Below, one piece after another: positions 57,344 through 64,000 of a DNA stretch of 64,000 bases (the stretch's first letter is position 1; each line of letters opens with the position of its first letter). The notes beneath the pieces are model-generated. The model was not told where the DNA came from, searched no databases, and saw only the letters and a list, made by a program, of their open reading frames with translations. The position numbers and the translations under genes were made by a program. The DNA comes from Ilyonectria destructans (taxonomy: Eukaryota; Ascomycota; Sordariomycetes; Hypocreales; Nectriaceae), in NCBI GenBank assembly GCA_020740775.1, contig JAHEWK010000006.1, positions 310,001 through 374,000 of the forward strand. The letters are read 5' to 3'.

Positions 57344-59250
57344 CTACTCTCCTCTCGCTGTTAGAAAGTCAAAGTCAGCGCCCTTGTGTGCCTGATTAAC
57401 GCTTTGATGATATAGTTTGCGATATCCACGAGTTGGTGTTTTTAGTCCAGTGTCTTCCTTCTTAGCAATTGTCTTCTTTTCTGCCCACCGTCTCTGAATC
57501 TCCTCGTCAGTGACATGTAAAATCAGCTCTCGCTTTTCAGCGCTGCATGAAATGATGTCTCCATTTCTTACGGCACCCAGAGCGCTGCCATACTGGGATG
57601 TCTCGGGCGAGATGTGGAGAACAATAGTGCCTCCTGCTGTTCCACTCATCCGTCCATCACTAATTCTAAGCATGTCCATGACGCCTTTGCTTGCCAACTT
57701 GCGAGGGATTGGAATCAATCCTGCTTCAGGCATACCTGGATTACCGATTGGTCCAACATTCTGTAGAACCAGAACTGAAGAAGCTGTCACTTCGAGATCT
57801 GGCGAGTCGATGCGTAGCGCCAGATCGGCTGTATTCTCAAAAACCACAGCTGGCCCGGAGTGGTACAGAAGTGTACGGTCCTTAGAGGCAGAAGCCTTAA
57901 GAATGGCTCCCTCAGGCGCGAGATTTCCACGAAGAACAACGAGACTTGAATTTTGGTGGAGAGGGTTATCCAAGGGTCGGATGATTTGGGTCGAGTATAC
58001 AAAAGGCTCAAATGGGGAGGCATCAAGAAGCTCGCCTAGGGTGATACCCCTTATCGTCATTGCCGAGAGATGAAGCAGGGGCCGTAAGGCGTGTAAAAGG
58101 GCCAGCATTCCGCCCGCATTGTGGAAGTCTGTCATGTAGTTATCGCCACTGGGTTTGAGATCAATGAGCATAGGAGTTTTACGGCCTATGGCGTCAAAGT
58201 CGTCTAAAGTGATCTTTCCGTATAGATCGGGATGTCGATTAATCATAGCCATGAGATGGACAACGCCGTTTGTGCTGCCTCCGATTGCTTGAAGGACTGT
58301 GATGGCGTTGAGGAAACTCTCTTTACTCAAAATTTTCTGGGGTGTCCTCTGCTCCAATGCTGCTGCAACAGCATTCTTGCCAGTCTCCTCGGCTATTCGC
58401 AAACGAGCAGAGGAGACTGCGGGAGCACTGGCACCCTTCAAAGGGATGAGGCCAAGAGCTGCTGTGATACAGGCCATTGTGCTTGCTGTCCCCATAACAC
58501 CACAGGTGCCGGCCTAAAGCGTTAAAGTCAGTTTCAATAGAACAGGTCTTGATACGTAAGTAGGCGACGAACCGTGGGCGCAAGTTCCTCGTTGATGGAC
58601 GATATTTCTTCAATATCGATTGTACCAGCTCGAAAAGCCGCCCAGTTATTACGGCAGTCAGTGCATGCACCAATTCTCTTGCCTCGGTGGCTACCTGGCA
58701 TCATGGGGCCGGTAATCAGGGGCAATACAGGCTTGTTAGCGGACAGACCGCCCATGATCTGGGCGGGAACCGTCTTGTCACATCCTGCGTCTTGGTCAAT
58801 CTGGGTCCATCTGTTGCTGCTACGGCACGTACCTCCAATCATGATGCAAGCGTCGACTGGCTGCGCACGAATCATCTCCTCGGTGTCCATGCTCATGAGA
58901 TTTCGCAAGAACATGCTCGTGGGCGACGAGAAAGACTCGTGAATGCTAATGGTGGGGAAGTCGATTGCTAAACCGCCGGCCAGTTGGATGCCTCTCTTGG
59001 CTGCATCGATGAGCTGGGGCACGTTTGCATGACAGGGGTTGAAGCCTGAATATGTATTGATGATGCCAATGACTGGGCGCGACAGCGAATCTTCACTGTA
59101 CCCAAGAGCCTTGATGAAGACCTTGCGCAGGAAGAGTGAGAAGTGGGCGTCGCCGTACGCCGTGAGGCCCTGTCGGATGCCGGCCTTTGTGACCACGGGC
59201 GTCTCCAGGTCATAGTCCGCGCTGGCTGGTCCAGATCCGTTTGAGGCCAT
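57344..59250 (-). CDS. IlvD/Edd family dehydratase (dihydroxy-acid or sugar-acid dehydratase)
   Basis: Iron-sulfur dehydratase removing water from a 2,3-dihydroxy acid to give a 2-keto acid. Exons 59250-58833, 58784-58573 and 58513-57344 give 599 residues. Cluster-binding cysteines appear in GGCDKT (joined across intron 1), IGACTDCRNNW and AGTCGVMGTAST (starting at exon 3). Other family blocks are GIINTYSGFNPCH, AIGGSTNGVVHL, RGNLAPEGAI, and ISDGRMSGTAGGTIVLH. Introns are 48 and 59 bp. There is no clear mitochondrial presequence, and the housekeeping DHAD of valine synthesis normally has one, so this is more likely a catabolic paralogue acting on sugar or hydroxy acids. It belongs to the same gene block as SSADH and the regulator. 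Confidence 0.88.
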
Positions 59251-60162
59251 TGTGGATGAGATGCCAGGATTGATTATCTACGATGAGCACCTCGTATCAC
59301 TAGCAGAGGACGAGCGTCGGGTTTATGTAGGGACATCTCGCCCAACGACGATAAGTGGGAACCACTGAGAACCGGCAATATGTGTGCTCTGCCCTTATCC
59401 CTTCTCGTCTTCCCTTGTGGGAGTCGTACAGATTGGGTCGCACAACGGATCGCACAACGGATCGGGCAGTGCCTGACTGACTCTTCTCGCCAGTCACGCG
59501 GGCATTTAATTCGTTAGTGGCATGTGCTGTGTTCTCTGTATCGTCGTGGCGTTGCTCTCATCAAATTTCCCTCAAACGACCTAGTGCATCTTCTTCCCAC
59601 AGTGGTAGCCACATTGGATCCCACAATTCAATTGTAAAAGTTGGTGTCTTGAACCAAATCACATTGTCGGGATTTGCAATGCCGCCGAGACTAGAACTCG
59701 ATTAGAGACCTCGTTAGCTTTGGCCATCTGTCATGCATACACCAGTTGCGTCGTGGTTTGTGATCCGAGGCTTCGCGGGAACGCTGATTACGCCCCCCCT
59801 CCGTAGCTATTCCCACTGTGATTATCCTATTGTAGCCACTCCGGAAGCCGGCTTGGTGTTTTTATTCTCATTACATTACTTGCTTTAGCCTAGCGCGAGG
59901 GCATCTCCCCCCGGGCGATGACCACCGGTCTCCGCCAATAGTATTGCATGTGATTAGATGTCCTTCTCGAACATTTTGGATGCGCTGCATGTGTATTTGA
60001 TGATCCAGAGCCTGGTTGCTCGCGCTGGTCATGGCAAATATGGCAAAGTGTCATGCAAACTTGATGCAGGAGCCTAGCAACGAGCGAAACGGACTAGACA
60101 GTAATATCCTGACCATCCTTGTATAATTTATTCGCGCGATGCGATGATGTCATTTAGTACAA
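59251..60162. other. Upstream region of the dehydratase
   Basis: Contains the dehydratase promoter near 59251 and the 3' flank of the regulator gene. No further gene recognised. Confidence 0.4.
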
Positions 60163-61792
60163 CTACATGATGAAGACCTTTGGCTCGGGCAACAACGCAG
60201 GCCAGTCACTGGACGAATTTCGTAACCAGACCTTCCTCAACAGCTCCAATGCTCGTATTACATTCGCAAACCCGTTGCGACGATGTTGCCTTTCCAGAAA
60301 CTCCTCGAAGACGCTCTGGTGCTCCGGGATGCTGCTCTCAAATGCTGCAATGAAGACTGGCCAGACCAGGGAGTGTTCCCCTAGTGATCCTTCTGGGATG
60401 GATCGCAACAACCCGATAAAATGGTGGATTAAACCCAGTGACTCTGTGCTCATGCCCCCGCTCAATATGCGATCGAGGTAGATGTTGAATGCTTGTTGTT
60501 TAATTTGCGTAATGGTCTCAAATGTTGGTAGATGATCGGGGTACAGCCGCTCGTAGTAGTGCTGGCAATTAAAGCTCGCCTCTGCTTGATATAGCATTGC
60601 TTGAACGCCTTGGTCCATGCTAAGCAGCGGTGCCGCATATACGCGCATTCTTCAAGTTCCGTTAGTCAACCTGTAAATCTTGCCGTGGCAGCGGAGAATG
60701 CTTACTTGTGTATTTGCCGCAGCGTGAACTCGGCCAGCTCCCCATCTAAAAGCCGGGCCTCGCCCCCAACAGCATCGACGGCCGCTTGCAACATCTGGAA
60801 CATGATTGGAAAATCGGTGGAGCCGTTCACCATGACAGCCACGAGAAGCACGACAACGGCGAGAACAACAAATTGCTTGGTTTGTTCATCGCATTTCGTC
60901 AAGTCCCTCCTGTTTTGGAGGGCGCGTATCGCTCGTGCGTAGAGACTGCCCGGATCGGGGATGGAATAGCAACTTTCCCTGCCGGCTAGATGAAATGCCG
61001 ACACAGCCAACACGGCGTTCATTATCAGTTCGTCGGCGCATGCGACCGGAAGCACAAGGTGACGCCATCCGTTATGGTTATCATCCACAACTACCATCTC
61101 TGGCGCAATGTTATCCGAGACTGAGAAGGTGCGGGCGGTTAGTCCACCATCAAAGCGTGCCTCGTCTTACAAAACTTACAATGTTGCAGAAGCAATTTTT
61201 TCCACGGCTCTAGGTGATTTAAATTTGGCAGGATAGGCAATACTATTGAGCACGGCTCCTGGGGCTCAGCCATTGAGCGCAAGAGCCGGTCGAGGGCTCC
61301 ATGTGAATCGTCTATGGAGGGGACCTCATCATCGACGATACTCGACTGCGGAGAGGAGGGTATCAAAGAATAGCTGGATACGCCCTCGAAGAATTCACTG
61401 TGAGGTCAATCAGCTTTGGAGCCTACACGGTTCTCGGTAGATCATACATGTGGTCAATAGAGACGATATTCTGCGTGTCGTCGGTCGACGATGTACTTCT
61501 TTGAGATTGTGAGGCTGAGCACCGACGGCGACGATGTCGTGTCGCAGTCGTCTTGTGTGGGCGGGCGAGGCCATCACGGAATCTGAACTTGGTGTTGAGC
61601 CCACTGCAATCGATGCCCCTCGCGGCGCATTTCGAACAGCTCGGCATGTTTCCGTCGCAGTTGATGCGGCGCTGAGAGCATCCATAGCACCCTGCTTATC
61701 GCATGAGCGGTCCACTGGATATGCGGGCTGAGATGATGTTTGGAGACAGTACCTTTGACCTTTGGGACGTACGGGCGCTTTCTACGGACCAT
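60163..61792 (-). CDS. Zn2Cys6 transcription factor with Fungal_trans_2 domain
   Basis: Nuclear regulator of 467 residues in five exons: 61792-61753, 61691-61448, 61397-61180, 61120-60706 and 60649-60163. The 13-residue exon 1 (MVRRKRPYVPKVK) joins a zinc cluster CYGCSQRRINCDGNMPSC, then SKCAARGIDC, spacing CX2CX6CX6CX2CX6C. Basic and Ser/Thr-rich linkers follow, then the Fungal_trans_2 region from about residue 175 (WKKLLLQHF, VVVDDNHNGWRHLVLPVA, LAVSAFHLAG). Introns are 61, 50, 59 and 56 bp, each confirmed by phase and frame. As the last gene of the 47.4-61.8 kb metabolic block it is the natural candidate for its local regulator; that link is inferred. Confidence 0.88.
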
Positions 61793-63351
61793 GGTCGCGA
61801 TGGGACTCGGCCGAGATGAAATGCCAAATACGGTATTTGAGACAGGGTAAAGAGGTACGCCGAGATGTCGAGGGGCGGAGTGTTGAGGTGCGTCGCAGTG
61901 CGTAGGGTTGACAAGGTGAAGTCCGTGTTCGGTGATGGTTCAAGACCCGGAGCGAAGGATGCAAGCACAAACAAAGCAAGTACACGCCCTTCACGGAACG
62001 ATTGCCTGACCCCGCACGATCTGACCCAGCTCTAGGACGATCTCACTCTGCGATGCCGTCGACGTCACTCAATGTTGAGGGACAAATGTGGAGCGGAGAA
62101 GGGAGGGAGAGTGTGCCTCCGAGAAAGCATTACAAGGCAGATACTACGCTGTGCGTGGTGGTCCGTCGGGAGCCCCACGGGGGCGAATCAACATCATCTT
62201 GTTATCACCGTGATCCAAGTCATATGATTTGAACGCTCTGACTTAGCTCGGGCGTTTAGAAATCACCCAACAACCTACAATACGTCCTACGGCCTACTGA
62301 ACTTAACGAACCGCCGTCCAAAAAATCCTTGTCTCGGGATCCGGAACCTTTGACCACATCAGGAATGGTTGCCAAGCCATCTACAATTCTGCCGTATCGT
62401 GTGTCTGATTCTCAGCCACGGTGGGTAACCGGAATGAATTACCCAAGTCAGGATACTGGCAAGAGCCCTGATGAACAGACGGCCAATTAACGAGTGTCTG
62501 TCTCCTTCACAGGCTTCCCCAGATTCAGACTCAGCCGAGTTGCCACAGCACTAGAGCTATCCCAGAGCTGGCACCAGGGTCAATCCTGGACAAGGCGCCC
62601 TTCCACCTCCTTATCTCTGTGCTACTTGGGATTGACATTCTAAGCGTTATCTTGCATGCTGCACAACGAGGCCTTGCCTGTCCATTTCAACTTATCAACT
62701 TTCTGCGTGCACTCCTGATAAGAGTTTGTCTCGAGAGCCTCACCCCGAAAGGAGCCGTGCAAGTGTGAGCCCAACACCAAAACATGTTCGCCTAGGTATT
62801 TGAGGAGGAAGCCGTCGTAACCTAACCCTTTTGGGAGCGCGATTAGTGCCGCCGATGAACGATTCCCCGGATATGGGGAAGCTCAAAATCTGGGGTCAGG
62901 GGGGAAATCGCCACCACAAACACAGGCCGCATCGCCATCAGCAGAGGGGCCTCTCATGAAAATTTCCAAATCTGGAACGCCAAGTTGTGTGGGATACGAC
63001 GGTCCTCAGACGGCGAGTCGACTGACCGCCCCTGGTTTCCCCGCCCAGTAATAAATAGTGTCAGGGTTATTAATCATCCTTGTCATCTGGCTCTCATGAT
63101 TATTTCCCTTTGCGGTAAGTAAACACCTGAACCCCACATGGAGATGTGTCAACGGCCAAACTTGACTGGAAGCCGCACGGAATGTTCGGCATGGTTTGCC
63201 AGGTTGCCAAATCGACATACTGCAGTATGTCAAATGCATATTGAAGGAAAAGGGCGGAGGATCTCGGTCTCTTTGTGCTATCTCGCTCTGGCTTTCGGGG
63301 TCCAGAGCGCCACGGTTAGTACGCACATAATGGTCTCATTAGTATTGGTGG
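61793..63351. other. Gene-free spacer
   Basis: Upstream of the regulator and up to the transposon-end repeat. Mixed composition, short frames without motif or intron structure. Confidence 0.45.
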
Positions 63352-63408
63352 ATTGTGTTGCTCAACGAAGTGAATTGAAGTAACATAACCTTGATGTATA
63401 ATGACCGC

Positions 63409-63439
<31 letters not shown>

Positions 63440-64000
63440 AAAAAAAACTTTCGCCTGTCAACCTTCGACCCAGAAACCGTCCGCCCCCGGATGACTCATA
63501 CAGCCTGACGCCGAGCCTTCTCCAGCAGCCCCAGCAGCTCTAACAGCCACGCCCTGTTCCGGCCTAGCTTTTCTAGCTCTTTCTCGTCTGTTTCCGTAGT
63601 CGCATTACTTACGACTGTATCTCGGAGGGCGTTAAGCCTGCTCTGTTATTATCTGTAGAAAATCTTCAGACTTTTGTCTCTAGCTGTTATAGAGACAGCC
63701 TGGCAATTTAGCTATATTAGGTTGATCTAATCTCTATTGCTAAGTTAGGCTAATTAGATTTTAACTTTAGCTAGATTCTTAAAATATTAGATTTATTTTA
63801 ATATATTAAGAATATTTATATATTAACTTAAAAGATAGATTAAAATATCTATTATATAAATTACTATATATTATACTGCAGCTAGATTTATAATATTAGT
63901 TAGATTAATTAGAATTCTAATTATTAGCATAATAGCTTTTTAATATAAGAGATATATAAAGAAGAAAAAGAATTAAAATTTAGCTTTTTAAGTTAATAGC
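63352..64000 (-). mobile_element. Transposon end, copy B (inverted match to 29281-29727), truncated by window edge
   Basis: Begins at 63352 with ATTGTGTTGCTCAACGAAG, the complement of the end of copy A, and runs off the window. On the minus strand a conserved C-terminal frame (about 63655-63496, stop TGA) shares NRAWLLELL with copy A and ends in a similar helical LLEKARRQAV tail. Between the stop and the element end lies a C-run (about 22) followed by an A-run (about 18) on the + strand at about 63408-63447. Beyond 63660 the body is AT-rich and stop-filled as expected after RIP. The superfamily is not recognised. Confidence 0.75.

Noticed and set aside
47410..61792. Secondary-metabolite biosynthetic cluster
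   Set aside because: No polyketide synthase, NRPS, terpene cyclase or DMATS backbone gene; the enzyme set fits catabolism better.
29281..64000. Region as a Starship-type giant element
   Set aside because: Starships need a DUF3435 tyrosine recombinase at one end; none is visible in the window, and the flanking repeat copies are inverted, not the expected arrangement.

Overview
The window is nuclear DNA of a filamentous ascomycete (Pezizomycotina). Genes have short GT-AG introns of about 45-67 bp (one of 115 bp, one GC-AG), and the families are typical: Zn2Cys6 regulators, a PTH11-like rhodopsin-domain receptor, a bZIP/DUF3425 factor and a secreted pectin lyase. Ordinary GC-balanced gene blocks alternate with long TpA-rich islands that look like RIP-mutated repeats. 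I cannot name the species; pectin lyase hints at a plant-associated or saprotrophic life.

Layout. 0.7-3.8 kb: a dual C2H2 plus Zn2Cys6 transcription factor. 4.0-6.3 kb: an AT island with a 24-bp minisatellite. 6.5-7.7 kb: pectin lyase. 9.5-10.1 kb: a relic of an amino-acid permease that lost two internal blocks. 13.0-14.3 kb: a rhodopsin-domain membrane protein. 14.6-16.2 kb: another AT island. 16.2-28.9 kb: a 12.7-kb Ty3/gypsy LTR retrotransposon inactivated by RIP-like transitions, with gag, protease, reverse transcriptase, RNase H and integrase plus an extra 3' reading frame that contains a Ulp1/C48-like cysteine protease signature. 29.3-29.7 kb: the end of an unidentified transposon, repeated in inverted orientation at 63.35-64.0 kb.

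30-36 kb holds a short-chain dehydrogenase pseudogene, a Fungal_trans_2-type regulator, an H-type lectin frame broken by one nonsense codon, and a secreted alpha-carbonic anhydrase. 37.5-40.1 kb is a divergent pair, a GRE2-like reductase and a bZIP/DUF3425 factor. After another AT island come a Zn2Cys6 factor (42.9-45.2 kb) and an NmrA-like NAD(P)-binding protein (46.0-46.7 kb).

47.4-61.8 kb is a compact, undamaged metabolic block: amino-acid/GABA-type permease, FAD amine oxidase, 2-oxoglutarate/Fe(II) oxygenase-like protein, succinate-semialdehyde dehydrogenase, an IlvD/Edd dehydratase and a Zn2Cys6 regulator. Together they could import an amine or amino acid, oxidise it to an aldehyde and pass it on as succinate, as in polyamine/GABA use, under a local regulator. 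This pathway is an inference from gene families and proximity.

The item I rate highest is the Ulp1-like frame in the retrotransposon, followed by the strand-polarised transition pattern separating its two LTRs.
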